NCBI GenBank assembly: GCA_035555795.1
Contig: DATMGE010000082.1
Coordinates: 48,319-112,318, forward strand
Source: RCIO01 sp035555795
GTDB lineage: Bacteria > Pseudomonadota > Alphaproteobacteria > Rhizobiales > Rhizobiaceae
Length of the DNA stretch: 64,000 nucleotides
Reading direction: 5' to 3'
Within the stretch, counting starts at the first letter, position 1. Each line of letters begins with the position of its first letter. The position numbers and the translations under genes were made by a program. This document shows positions 28,400-37,082 of this stretch, one piece after another. The notes beneath the pieces are model-generated. The model was not told where the DNA came from. It was given only the letters and a program-made list of their open reading frames with translations, and did not search any database.

Positions 28400-29665
28400 T
28401 CAGATGATATTCGCGATCTTCCGGCCGGCCTTGATGAAGCGCATCGGGTCGATGGCCGTATTGTTGCGGCGCACCTCGTAGTGCAGGTGCGGGCCGGTCG
28501 AGCGGCCGCTCGTTCCTACCTTGCCGACCAGGTCGCCGCGCGCGAGCTGGTCGCCCACTTTCACCGAAATCTGCGACATGTGGGCGTAGCGGGTTGTCAG
28601 GCCGTCGCCATGGTCGATCTCGACCATGCGGCCATAGCCGCCGTTCCAGCCTGCCCTGACGACGGTGCCCGCGCCGGCGGCGCGAACCGTCGAGCCGGAC
28701 GGCGCGCGAAAATCCATACCGGCATGCATGGCCGGCCGGCCGATCAGCGGATCGCGTCTTACGCCGAAAGGCGAGGAGATGGAGAAGCCGCGGGCAGGGC
28801 TGTGGATCGGCATCGTGTTCGCCGCCAGCTTGGCGCTCTCCAGACGCCCCAATGCTTCATCGAGTTCGCGCACACGGGTCTCGAACATGGTCGTATCGTC
28901 GGCGGGGATATAGGGGCCGCCGATGCCGGTGGTGCTCTCTTCGCCTTCGAGCTCGATGCGCATGCCGACATCCTCCAGCGCCTGGGCGATCGTGTCGGTC
29001 TGACGGTCGGCATCTTCGGCCAGCGATGCGATACGGTCGATCTGTTCGCTTTCGATCTTCTGCAGCGACTGGTTGATGGTGAGGAACAGATGGTCGGCCT
29101 TGTCCGCCGCCGTCATAGCGTTGGACGCGGTATTGCGCGTGTGCCAGAAGGCCATTGCCGGGAGGGAAGTCGCGGCGGCGGCTTTCACCGGGGCCGGCGT
29201 GGCCGCGTCGGCGCGATGGTCGGGTTCGGAGGCGGAAGGTTGCGGCGCGGGTGCCGCCATGTCGCCCTCGGCGCGCTCCAGAATGGGCCTCAGGCGGCCA
29301 TGACGCAGATAGAGTTGCGACTGGCGTTCCAGCAGTTCGGAAACCTTCGTCTCCATCAATTGCTGGTCGAGAAGCTGGCGGCTGGTGATGCGGTCGACCT
29401 GTGCGCGCAATGCTGAGATGCGGTCCTCATAGGCCTGCTGCATGCGCGCCTGGCGTGCGATCGTCGCGCCGATCAGGTCGTCGCGCAAAACCAGATAGGT
29501 CGTTGCCAGCAGGTAGCCCACCGCTATGGCGGCGCAAACGGAGCCGACCAGCGCCAGCATCCACGGACGCACCATGAAGTGACGGATTTCGTCACCACGC
29601 GCGATGATCACCATATGGGGAACGGCGCGCTTTCCGAAGACTGCCGATTGTCGAACCTGACCCAA
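28400..29665 (-). CDS. M23 family metallopeptidase, membrane-anchored
   Basis: A 421-residue peptidoglycan endopeptidase or amidase activator. One membrane helix at about residues 34-60 is followed by a periplasmic coiled coil (65-120), a Pro/Ala-rich linker (135-170) and another helical stretch. The C-terminal LytM domain has zinc ligands His314, Asp318 and His395, with His362 and His393 at the active site. All catalytic residues are present, so it is probably an active hydrolase rather than an EnvC-like activator. It converges on prfB. Confidence 0.92.
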   Translation of the reverse strand: MGQVRQSAVFGKRAVPHMVIIARGDEIRHFMVRPWMLALVGSVCAAIAVGYLLATTYLVLRDDLIGATIARQARMQQAYEDRISALRAQVDRITSRQLLDQQLMETKVSELLERQSQLYLRHGRLRPILERAEGDMAAPAPQPSASEPDHRADAATPAPVKAAAATSLPAMAFWHTRNTASNAMTAADKADHLFLTINQSLQKIESEQIDRIASLAEDADRQTDTIAQALEDVGMRIELEGEESTTGIGGPYIPADDTTMFETRVRELDEALGRLESAKLAANTMPIHSPARGFSISSPFGVRRDPLIGRPAMHAGMDFRAPSGSTVRAAGAGTVVRAGWNGGYGRMVEIDHGDGLTTRYAHMSQISVKVGDQLARGDLVGKVGTSGRSTGPHLHYEVRRNNTAIDPMRFIKAGRKIANII

Positions 29666-29773
29666 GACTCGCTACCCCGTTAACCGAAAGCGATGGGGCG
29701 ATTACACATTGTTAGGGTTAAGAAAGCTTTGCGGTTGCCGCGCAAGGCCGGCCGAAAGGCTAGGTTCGGACAT

Positions 29774-29799
29774 GAAAAAAGGCCGCTCGAGGCGGCCTT
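29774..29799 (-). terminator. Intrinsic terminator for the 24-residue peptide gene
   Basis: On the minus strand AAGGCCGC and its complement form an 8-bp stem with a five-base loop, followed by six to seven Ts. It lies 23 nt after the peptide stop codon. Confidence 0.85.
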
Positions 29800-29822
29800 G
29801 AGGGGAAATGTCGGTATCCTGA

Positions 29823-29897
29823 TCAGGTAAACAGATAGATCAGGATGATGATCGGGATAGGGATTCCGATCAGCCACAGAAGCAAGCCCTTCGCCAT
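29823..29897 (-). CDS. 24-residue membrane micropeptide
   Basis: An ATG preceded by AAGGAG at six-base spacing opens a 24-codon frame: Met-Ala-Lys-Gly, then one unbroken hydrophobic segment with two Ile-Pro steps, ending Tyr-Leu-Phe-Thr. It should span the inner membrane once with its short charged end inside. A sigma-EcfG-type promoter lies about 33-57 nt upstream and a strong terminator follows, so it is a complete free-standing gene. Similar tiny hydrophobic proteins exist in rhizobial genomes as uncharacterised entries, from general recollection only. Function unknown; a general-stress role is inferred from the promoter. Confidence 0.75.
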   Translation of the reverse strand: MAKGLLLWLIGIPIPIIILIYLFT

Positions 29898-29929
29898 GTT
29901 TTTCTCCTTCCGGCATGTCTCGGGAAAAG

Positions 29930-29954
29930 AACGTGGCGAGGCTTGGATGGTTCC
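29930..29954 (-). promoter_or_regulatory. Sigma-EcfG-type promoter for micropeptide gene
   Basis: Read on the minus strand: GGAAC (29954-29950), 16-base spacer, CGTT (29933-29930). This matches the consensus of the alphaproteobacterial general stress sigma factor EcfG exactly. The predicted transcript would start near 29922, giving a leader of about 25 nt. Confidence 0.8.
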
Positions 29955-29965
29955 TTCCGGGTGAG

Positions 29966-30433
29966 CTAAAGCGCCCTTGCAGCTTCCAGAACCGCGGCCG
30001 CGTGGCCGGGAACCTTCACCTTCGGCCAGACCTGCGCGATGCGGCCATCGGCGTCCAGCAGCAGGGTCGTACGCTCCACGCCCATATATTTGCGGCCATA
30101 CATGCTTTTCTCTGTCCAGACGCCATAGGCCTGCAGCACGTCCTTCGTCTCGTCGGATACGAGGTCGACCTTGAGGTCGTGCTTCTTCTTGAACTTGTCG
30201 TGGCTCTTGGCGCTGTCGGGCGACATGCCGATCACGACGACCCCAATTTTGTCGAACTCGGGCTTCAGGGCAGAGAAATCAATGGCCTCCGAGGTGCAGC
30301 CGCTGGTATCGTCCTTGGGATAGAAATAGAGGACGACCGGTTTGCCCCTGAGAGAGGAGAGCCTGACCGCACCGCCGCCATCGCGCGGGAGATCGAAATC
30401 CGGAGCTTCGGTGCCTGGAATGAGTTCAGCCAT
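29966..30433 (-). CDS. bcp: Thioredoxin-dependent peroxiredoxin, Bcp family
   Basis: A 155-residue cytoplasmic peroxidase reducing hydrogen peroxide and organic peroxides. The peroxidatic site is Tyr-Pro-Lys-Asp-Asp-Thr-Ser-Gly-Cys46. The resolving cysteine that many Bcp proteins carry five residues later is absent, and Cys46 is the only cysteine in the protein, so it must work as a one-Cys type with an external reductant. The start at 30433 follows GAAGGG; a longer frame upstream has no support. It is followed by the micropeptide gene, which has its own promoter. Confidence 0.94.
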   Translation of the reverse strand: MAELIPGTEAPDFDLPRDGGGAVRLSSLRGKPVVLYFYPKDDTSGCTSEAIDFSALKPEFDKIGVVVIGMSPDSAKSHDKFKKKHDLKVDLVSDETKDVLQAYGVWTEKSMYGRKYMGVERTTLLLDADGRIAQVWPKVKVPGHAAAVLEAARAL

Positions 30434-30616
30434 AGACGTGCCCTTCTTTGACGCTAGAGTATCCTGCAGCCGGATAAATTCATCCGGAATCGCACAAATG
30501 CGGCCAGATGGGACCGGTATGGCGCCAGCCCAGACAGTTCCGGGCGTCCGCCGCACGAGCACCGGTCCGGGCGGACATATAGCCGAGAACGCCGATTCGT
30601 CCATTATCCCGCGGAG

Positions 30617-33600
30617 GTGACCGGAAGAGTGGACGCGAAGGTTCCCAGGCACGAGAAGATCAAGTTCAGGCGCCGCGATCTCTGCGCCCTCGACAGCCTG
30701 CCTTCGGCACGCGCCAATCCCTTGCCGCGCCGGCGCGTGCGCTCGTCCATCCGCGTCGCTTCCTATGGCGCGCTGGGTCTCGTCGTTCTGGCATTCGTGC
30801 TTGCCGCTGCCGTCTATTTCGTCGGCAACAGCTTCATTGCTTCCGGGCGGCTTCAGACGGAGGCGCAGGCGCGCATCTCGCGGGCACTCGGCTTTCCCGT
30901 GACGGCGAATATCGGCTCGACCGGCCTGTCGCTCGACCGGTCGCGTTTCGTGGCAGTCGACATACGCGATCTGTCGATCGCGGGGCTTGAATCCGAACGG
31001 ACGCTGCTGACGGCCGGCCGGCTGAGCTTCGCGCTGCGGCCGCGCCCGCTCATTTCAGGCCGGACCGCCTTCGGCAGCGCCTTGCTGTCGGATGCGATCG
31101 TCGACATGTCGGGTCTTGGCCTCGAAGGCGGGGCGGAACTGCCGCCCTCGCTGGTCGACGCCAATGGCGTCATCGTTCCCGACAAGGTGCTGGAGCGGTT
31201 CTTCGTCATCCTGCATGCCACGCTCGATGCGATGCAGGCGGGCGACACGGAAATCTTGGAGATACGGGACGTCAGCATCAACTATGGCGACCCGGCGAAG
31301 CCTGAAACGATCGCCATTTCCGCAGCCCGGCTGGAGGCTGCCGAAGGCGGGGCTTTCGCGCTGACGGGCGAAGTGGAGGCGGCGGGCCGGACATTCAGCG
31401 TCGAGACGAATTTTTCGCGGGCGGCGGCCGATGCGGATGCGGAGGTCGATCTGACGATTCGCGGCACGATGCCGAAGGGTGCGGAACAGCCTCCACTCGA
31501 AAATGCGCTGGGCGAGTTTACGCTCAACCTGTCGGGGCGCGAGAATGCGACCGGCGGGCGGCAACTGGTTGCGTCGCTCGATGTCGACCAGGCCGGCGTG
31601 AAGCTCGGCGCCCCCGATGCGGTGCCGGTGTCGGGCACCGTACTTGCGACGCTGGCGGAAGGAACCAACAAGATCGAGTTCAACCGGGTGGAGCTGCGCG
31701 CGGGCCGTTCGCGCTATCGATTCACCGGGGCGATCGGGCCGCAGCCGCCCGACCTGCCGCCCGGTTATCGCTACGAATTCATGAGCAGCGGATCGCTGAT
31801 CGCGCCAGGCGATTTGACCGAGCCCGACCTGCCGGCGATGATGTCGGTGCTTGGCAGCATCGATCCGTCGGGCCGCCATATCATGGCCGACCAGCTCGGT
31901 ATCGCCACCGGACAGGGCGAGATCTTCGGCCGGGCGGGACTGTCGATCGAACCCGGAAAATCACCCGGCGTGGACCTGTCACTCGCCGTCAACCGCATAC
32001 CGGTGGGCCATGCCAAGACGATCTGGCCCTGGTTTGTCGCGCCCGGCGCGCGCCGCTGGGCCATGCAGCATGTCTATGGCGGGCTGCTTGAAAATACCCA
32101 GATCCGGCTGGATGCCGAGCCTGGCTTCTTCGGACACGGCGTGCCGCTGGATGCCGAGCGCCTCGAAGCGACCTTCCATATAGCCGGCACGCGCTTCGAT
32201 GTGGCCGGCGCCATTCCACCGGTGCGGGATGCGGTGGGAACGCTCACGCTCAACGGCATGAACATCGATATCGCGCTGACCAGCGGAACGGTCTACATGC
32301 CGAGCGGTCGCACGGTGGCGACCAAGGGTGGAACCCTGACGATCGCCGATGCGGATACGCCACCGCTGATCGGCGATCTTGACATGGAACTGGAGGGTAG
32401 CGCGGATGCCATCGTCGAGCTCGCCAGCTACGACCCCATCGACGTGTCGCGCTTCATCGATCTCGCGCCGCAGGATCTGACCGGCGACGTTCGCGGAAAG
32501 GTGGAGGCGCTCATCCCGCTGCAGGCCGGTATCGATCGCGAGGATCTCACATGGCAGGTCGATCTCGCCTATGAAAATCTGGCGATCGCCAAACCGTTCG
32601 AAGGCCAGATGGTGACCGAGGCGAAAGGGACCATCAAGGCGGAGCCGGCATCGACGGTGATCGAGGCCAAGGCCAGGCTGAGCGGGATGCCGGCGACGAT
32701 CTCCATGTTCGAACCGCTGGGGGAGAACAAGGGTTCGCGCCGCCGCAACTTCCGGATCGACACGGACGATGCGACGCGGGCGAAGCTGATGAGCGGACTT
32801 TCGACTGTTCTTTCCGGCCCGGTGACATTCGACCTGAACATGACGGGCACCGACAGCACGCAGCGCATCGTCGCTGATCTCGGCCGCTCGACATTGAAGC
32901 TGCCCTGGGTCGGCTGGTCGAAGGGGGCAGGGGTGCCTGCAACGGCGAGTTTCGCGCTCGATACTAGGGACGGCACGTCGCGCATCAGCAATTTCGTGCT
33001 GCGCGGCGAGACCTTCGGCGGCAGCGGCAGCATGAGCTTCGACAGGAACGGCCTCGCCGCGCTCCGCTTCCCGTCCATCGCGCTCAATCGCGGCGACAGC
33101 GCCGCCATCTCCGTCGATCGCAAGGGAAGTCGCTATGCGATCAATGTCAGCGGCAAATCGTTCGATGCGCGCCCGGTCATCAGGGTTGTCGATGCACAAT
33201 CGGGCCGCAGCGGCGGAGAAGAGCCGCCTCCCGTCAGCGTGACGGTGGATGCCGATATCCAGACGCTCGGGGGCTTCAATGGCGAATCCCTGTCCGACGT
33301 GAAGATCGCCTATTCGGGGGACGGCAAGAAGATCGACGGATTGCGGGCATCCGCCTCCACCAAATCCGGCGCGCGCTTCACGGTCGTGGACGCGGTAGCC
33401 GGCGGCACGCGCCGCACAGAGGCGCAGACGGGCGATGCCGGCGCGATACTGCGTTTCCTCGATGTCTATCCCCATGTGCTCGGCGGCACGGCGACGCTTT
33501 CGCTCAGCGGGCCCGCCGACGGGGTGAATCGCGGCAGGGTCGAGGTCCATGATTTCACCATCGCCAATGACCAGCGCCTCAACACGATCGTGGCGAATGC

Positions 33601-33991
33601 ACCGGCGGGCGCGGATCGGTCTGCAAACCAGGCCAACGGCTCGCGCACCCAGTTCGACCGCGGTTTCGCGGTTCTGGAAAAGGGCGACGGCTATCTCAAT
33701 GTCGCCGAAGGCGTGGTGCGGGGCCCGACGATCGGCTCGACCTTCCAGGGCACGGTGTTCGACAGACGCAGCGAGATGAACATCACCGGCACCTTCATGC
33801 CGGCCTACGGGCTCAACCGCATCTTCGGCGAAATCCCGCTAATCGGGCAGATCCTCGGCAATGGCCGTGACCGCGGGCTGATCGGCATCACCTTCAGGCT
33901 GACCGGAAAGGCGACGGAGCCGAAATTGCAGGTCAACCCGCTCTCCGCGGTGGCGCCAGGCATCTTCCGCTCGATCTTCGAATATCGGTAA
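30617..33991 (+). CDS. Large AsmA/YhdP-like membrane protein (DUF3971 and AsmA C-terminal domains)
   Basis: About 1124 residues: a basic cytoplasmic N-terminus, one membrane helix (about residues 50-72), and a long periplasmic beta-rich body with repeated strand patterns. The C-terminal segment (Phe-Asp-Arg-Gly-Phe-Ala ... Pro-Leu-Ile-Gly-Gln-Ile-Leu-Gly) is characteristic of the AsmA_2/YhdP group. Such proteins are now seen as bridge-like lipid carriers between inner and outer membrane (established for TamB/YhdP/YdbH in E. coli). Two GTG starts are possible: 30617, which overlaps the GCGGAG site, and 30629, which has GGAGG 11 nt upstream. The second may be the real one. Confidence 0.85.
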   Translation: MTGRVDAKVPRHEKIKFRRRDLCALDSLPSARANPLPRRRVRSSIRVASYGALGLVVLAFVLAAAVYFVGNSFIASGRLQTEAQARISRALGFPVTANIGSTGLSLDRSRFVAVDIRDLSIAGLESERTLLTAGRLSFALRPRPLISGRTAFGSALLSDAIVDMSGLGLEGGAELPPSLVDANGVIVPDKVLERFFVILHATLDAMQAGDTEILEIRDVSINYGDPAKPETIAISAARLEAAEGGAFALTGEVEAAGRTFSVETNFSRAAADADAEVDLTIRGTMPKGAEQPPLENALGEFTLNLSGRENATGGRQLVASLDVDQAGVKLGAPDAVPVSGTVLATLAEGTNKIEFNRVELRAGRSRYRFTGAIGPQPPDLPPGYRYEFMSSGSLIAPGDLTEPDLPAMMSVLGSIDPSGRHIMADQLGIATGQGEIFGRAGLSIEPGKSPGVDLSLAVNRIPVGHAKTIWPWFVAPGARRWAMQHVYGGLLENTQIRLDAEPGFFGHGVPLDAERLEATFHIAGTRFDVAGAIPPVRDAVGTLTLNGMNIDIALTSGTVYMPSGRTVATKGGTLTIADADTPPLIGDLDMELEGSADAIVELASYDPIDVSRFIDLAPQDLTGDVRGKVEALIPLQAGIDREDLTWQVDLAYENLAIAKPFEGQMVTEAKGTIKAEPASTVIEAKARLSGMPATISMFEPLGENKGSRRRNFRIDTDDATRAKLMSGLSTVLSGPVTFDLNMTGTDSTQRIVADLGRSTLKLPWVGWSKGAGVPATASFALDTRDGTSRISNFVLRGETFGGSGSMSFDRNGLAALRFPSIALNRGDSAAISVDRKGSRYAINVSGKSFDARPVIRVVDAQSGRSGGEEPPPVSVTVDADIQTLGGFNGESLSDVKIAYSGDGKKIDGLRASASTKSGARFTVVDAVAGGTRRTEAQTGDAGAILRFLDVYPHVLGGTATLSLSGPADGVNRGRVEVHDFTIANDQRLNTIVANAPAGADRSANQANGSRTQFDRGFAVLEKGDGYLNVAEGVVRGPTIGSTFQGTVFDRRSEMNITGTFMPAYGLNRIFGEIPLIGQILGNGRDRGLIGITFRLTGKATEPKLQVNPLSAVAPGIFRSIFEYR

Positions 33992-34049
33992 CAGCAGCTT
34001 TCGTGAATCGCCGCCGTTCCAGAAGAGGCGGAAGGCAGCCGACTGCGTT

Positions 34050-34073
34050 CTTCTCCCCGTTTCCGGGGAGAAG
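34050..34073. repeat. Palindromic intergenic repeat, REP-like
   Basis: A perfect 10-bp inverted repeat (CTTCTCCCCG / CGGGGAGAAG, loop TTTC), continuing as TGCCCGGCATGGCGATGAGG. It lies between the convergent ends of the AsmA-like gene and tyrS. From memory it resembles palindromic elements found in many copies in Mesorhizobium-type genomes. It could also act as a terminator for either gene, though no T-run follows. Confidence 0.6.
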
Positions 34074-34144
34074 TGCCCGGCATGGCGATGAGGGGCGGCG
34101 CAATCGTCGGAGGGCGTTCCGACTCACATAGGGCGCGATGCGCT

Positions 34145-35398
34145 TTAAATCGGCCGCACCAGAATGTGCTTCTTCTTGCCGAGCGAAAGCTTCACAACGC
34201 CGCCGTCGCCGATCTCGCCGCTGCCAACCGACATTTTTTCGTCGGAGACTGGCTGGTCGTTGATACGTACGGCGCCGCCTTGAACATGGCGGCGCGCCTC
34301 GCCGTTCGAGCCGGCGAGGCCGGCCTTCACCATCAGCGAGAGCAGGCCGATGCCGGCATCGAGCTCCGCCCCCGGTACTTCGATGGTGGGCAGGCTCTCG
34401 GCCAGCGCGCCTTCCTCGAAGGTCTTGCGCGCCGTTTCCGCCGCTTCCTCGGCCGCCGCCCGGCCGTGCAGGATCGCCGTCACCTCGGTCGCCAGCACCT
34501 TCTTGGCGTCGTTGATCTCCGCGCCGCCAAGCGCTGCCAGCCGTGCGATCTCGTCCATCGGCAGCGTGGTGAACAGTTTCAGGAAGCGCGCCACGTCGGC
34601 GTCTTCCGTGTTCCGCCAGTACTGCCAGAAATCGTAGACAGGCATCAGTTCGGCATTCAGCCAGACCGCGCCCGAGGCCGACTTGCCCATCTTCGCGCCG
34701 GAGGCGGTCGTCAGCAGCGGCGAGGTCAGCGCGTAGAGCTGCGGCGTGCCCATGCGGTGGCCGAGGTCGATGCCGTTGACGATGTTGCCCCACTGGTCGG
34801 AACCGCCCATCTGGAGCCGGCAGCCGGTGCGCCGGTTCAGCTCCACGAAATCGTAGGCCTGGAGGATCATGTAGTTGAATTCGAGGAAGGACAGCGACTG
34901 CTCGCGGTCGAGGCGCGACTTCACGCTGTCGAAGGACAGCATGCGATTGACCGAGAAGTGGCGGCCGACATCGCGCAGGAATTCGAGATAGTTGAGCGGG
35001 CGCAGCCAGTCGGCATTGTTGATCATCAGCGCCGGATTTCCGGGGCGATCATAGTCGAGATAGCTGGAAAAGACGTGCTTGAGCGAGGTGATATTGTCCT
35101 CGATCATGTCCACCGTCATCAGCTTGCGGGCTTCCTCCTTGAAGGACGGATCGCCGACCATGCCGGTGCCGCCACCCATCAGCGAGATGGGCTGGTGGCC
35201 CGTCGCCTGCATCCAGTGCAGCATCATGATCTGGGTGAGATGGCCGACATGCAGGCTCGATGCCGTCGGATCGTAGCCGATATAGGCGGTGACCTTCTCC
35301 TTCGCGAAGAGTTCGTCCAGACCCGTCTCGTCGGAGATCTGGTGGATGAAGCCGCGCTCGGAAAGCGTGCGCAGGAAATCGGACTTGAAGGCGGTCAT
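34145..35398 (-). CDS. tyrS: Tyrosine--tRNA ligase
   Basis: A 417-residue class I aminoacyl-tRNA synthetase of the TyrRS-S form. The HIGH motif is Leu-His-Val-Gly-His-Leu near residue 50, the KMSKS motif appears as Lys-Met-Gly-Lys-Ser, and a C-terminal S4 RNA-binding domain (about residues 350-410) contacts tRNA. The start at 35398 gives the standard N-terminus; the longer frame adds residues without family resemblance. It is divergent from anmK with about 130 nt between start codons. Confidence 0.97.
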   Translation of the reverse strand: MTAFKSDFLRTLSERGFIHQISDETGLDELFAKEKVTAYIGYDPTASSLHVGHLTQIMMLHWMQATGHQPISLMGGGTGMVGDPSFKEEARKLMTVDMIEDNITSLKHVFSSYLDYDRPGNPALMINNADWLRPLNYLEFLRDVGRHFSVNRMLSFDSVKSRLDREQSLSFLEFNYMILQAYDFVELNRRTGCRLQMGGSDQWGNIVNGIDLGHRMGTPQLYALTSPLLTTASGAKMGKSASGAVWLNAELMPVYDFWQYWRNTEDADVARFLKLFTTLPMDEIARLAALGGAEINDAKKVLATEVTAILHGRAAAEEAAETARKTFEEGALAESLPTIEVPGAELDAGIGLLSLMVKAGLAGSNGEARRHVQGGAVRINDQPVSDEKMSVGSGEIGDGGVVKLSLGKKKHILVRPI

Positions 35399-35529
35399 TT
35401 TCGGCTCTCTTGGAAATCTGGTCGTGTCGCATGCAACACGCACGGCGCGCCTTTAGCAGGCGGGGGCGCGAGAATCACTTTAAAAGTGTGAAACAACTTT
35501 TCAGTGCCAGCTTGAGCGTGCGGCTGCCG

Positions 35530-36648
35530 ATGGAAATGACAACAGCAATCGGCTTGATGAGCGGCACATCGATGGATGGCATCGACCTCGCGGTGCTGCG
35601 CACCGACGGCATGGGCTTTGTCGAACAGGGGCCTTCGCACTTCGTGCCCTACGAAGCTGTCTTCCGGAAGGCGATCGAGGCCGGATTGGCGGATGCCAAG
35701 ATCATTGCGAGGCGGAGCGAGCGCCCCGGAGTGCTGGCAGGGCTGGAGCGGGAAATCACGCTGCGCCATGCGGCGGCGGTCGACGAATTCCACGGCAAGT
35801 TGCCGCCGGATTGGCAGCCGGAACTGATCGGGTTTCATGGGCAGACCGTGCTGCACCGGCCCGAACAGGCCCTGACAGTGCAGCTTGGCGACGGCCAGCT
35901 TCTGGCGCGGGAAACCGGATTGCCGGTGGTCTACGACCTGCGCGCCGCCGATATGGTCGCAGGAGGGCAGGGCGCGCCGCTGGTGCCGGCCTATCATGCT
36001 GCGCTGGCGAAGATGCTCCCCGAGGGTTTGCGCCGCTGGCCGGTGTGCTTCGTCAATATTGGCGGCATATCGAACATCACCTGGGTCGGCGAGAGCGGCG
36101 ATCCCGTCGCCTTCGACAGCGGGCCAGGGAATGCGCTGATCGACCAATGGGTGCAGGCAGAGGGCGGCGTGCCCTACGATGCCGGCGGCATGATCGCGTC
36201 GGAAGGCGGCGTGGTGCCTGCCGTCCTGCGGCGTTATCTCGACAAGCCCTTCTTCCGCCGCGCCGGACCGAAATCGCTCGATCGCAACGATTTCACGCTG
36301 GAAGAGACGAGCGGGCTCGAGCTTGCCGATGGTGCGCGCACGCTTGCCGCCGTTTCGGCGGGCGCCATCCTCGAAGCGGCGCAGCATATGCCGTCGCCGC
36401 CAAAACTCTGGATCGTCTGCGGCGGCGGGCGCAAGAACCCGCATATCATGCGCGACCTCGCCGATGGTGCGGCGAAGGCCGGTGCCGAGGTGATCCTCGC
36501 GGAGGACGCTGGGCTCAACGGCGATTCCATGGAGGCGGAAGCCTGGGCCTATCTCGCGGTTCGCGCCCGACGCGGCCTGCCGATCACATGGCCGGGCACG
36601 ACCGGTTGCCGCGCGCCTACCGGTGGAGGCGTTACGGCGTTTCCCTGA
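35530..36648 (+). CDS. anmK: Anhydro-N-acetylmuramic acid kinase
   Basis: A 372-residue sugar kinase of the hexokinase/actin fold that opens and phosphorylates 1,6-anhydroMurNAc recovered from cell-wall turnover, giving MurNAc-6-phosphate. Motifs are Gly-Leu-Met-Ser-Gly-Thr-Ser-Met-Asp-Gly-Ile-Asp at the N-terminus, Gly-Phe-His-Gly-Gln-Thr, Asn-Ile-Gly-Gly-Ile-Ser-Asn and Gly-Pro-Gly-Asn-Ala-Leu-Ile-Asp. The start at 35530 (or the next ATG, 35536) fits the family; the ribosome site is weak. The 3' end overlaps the opposing acetyltransferase gene by 17 bases. Confidence 0.96.
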   Translation: MEMTTAIGLMSGTSMDGIDLAVLRTDGMGFVEQGPSHFVPYEAVFRKAIEAGLADAKIIARRSERPGVLAGLEREITLRHAAAVDEFHGKLPPDWQPELIGFHGQTVLHRPEQALTVQLGDGQLLARETGLPVVYDLRAADMVAGGQGAPLVPAYHAALAKMLPEGLRRWPVCFVNIGGISNITWVGESGDPVAFDSGPGNALIDQWVQAEGGVPYDAGGMIASEGGVVPAVLRRYLDKPFFRRAGPKSLDRNDFTLEETSGLELADGARTLAAVSAGAILEAAQHMPSPPKLWIVCGGGRKNPHIMRDLADGAAKAGAEVILAEDAGLNGDSMEAEAWAYLAVRARRGLPITWPGTTGCRAPTGGGVTAFP

Positions 36649-37078
36649 GCAGGCGGCGGAACTGGATGAAGCCTTCGGCATCGGTCGCGAGCGGGCGGAA
36701 ACGGCAGTGCCGCACGAGCGCCAGCGCGGCCGCGTTCTCATGTGCGACATAGGCGTCGGCATATTCGAAGCGCTCGGCGGCGCGGTGCAGAAAAGCGTCG
36801 AGCACCTGCCGTCCGACGCCTTGCCTGCGGCGTTGCGGATCGACCGTGATCAGGAGGCTGACGCCATTGTCACCCTCGACGTCATATTGAAGCAGCGCGA
36901 CCGGGGCGTTGCCCAGCGTCGCGATCTCGGCGACCGCGCCGCCATCCGCATCGGAGACATAGTCGAGCCAGTCCTTGTCCAAGGCAGACACCCAACGCGC
37001 TGTCTCGGCGTCATCGAACCAGTGTGCGCATGCGTCGATGTCCAACCGATCGAAGCGACGCAGGCGCAGAAGGGACAT
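36632..37078 (-). CDS. GNAT family N-acetyltransferase
   Basis: A 148-residue acyl-CoA-dependent acetyltransferase. The acetyl-CoA pyrophosphate loop appears as Gln-Arg-Arg-Arg-Gln-Gly-Val-Gly-Arg-Gln-Val-Leu near residue 80, and the C-terminal half has the usual Asn-Ala-Ala-Ala-Leu-Ala-Leu. The substrate cannot be told. It starts 4 nt after the stop of the upstream hydrolase gene, so they share an mRNA. Confidence 0.85.
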   Translation of the reverse strand: MSLLRLRRFDRLDIDACAHWFDDAETARWVSALDKDWLDYVSDADGGAVAEIATLGNAPVALLQYDVEGDNGVSLLITVDPQRRRQGVGRQVLDAFLHRAAERFEYADAYVAHENAAALALVRHCRFRPLATDAEGFIQFRRLLRETP

Positions 37079-37082
37079 GGCG

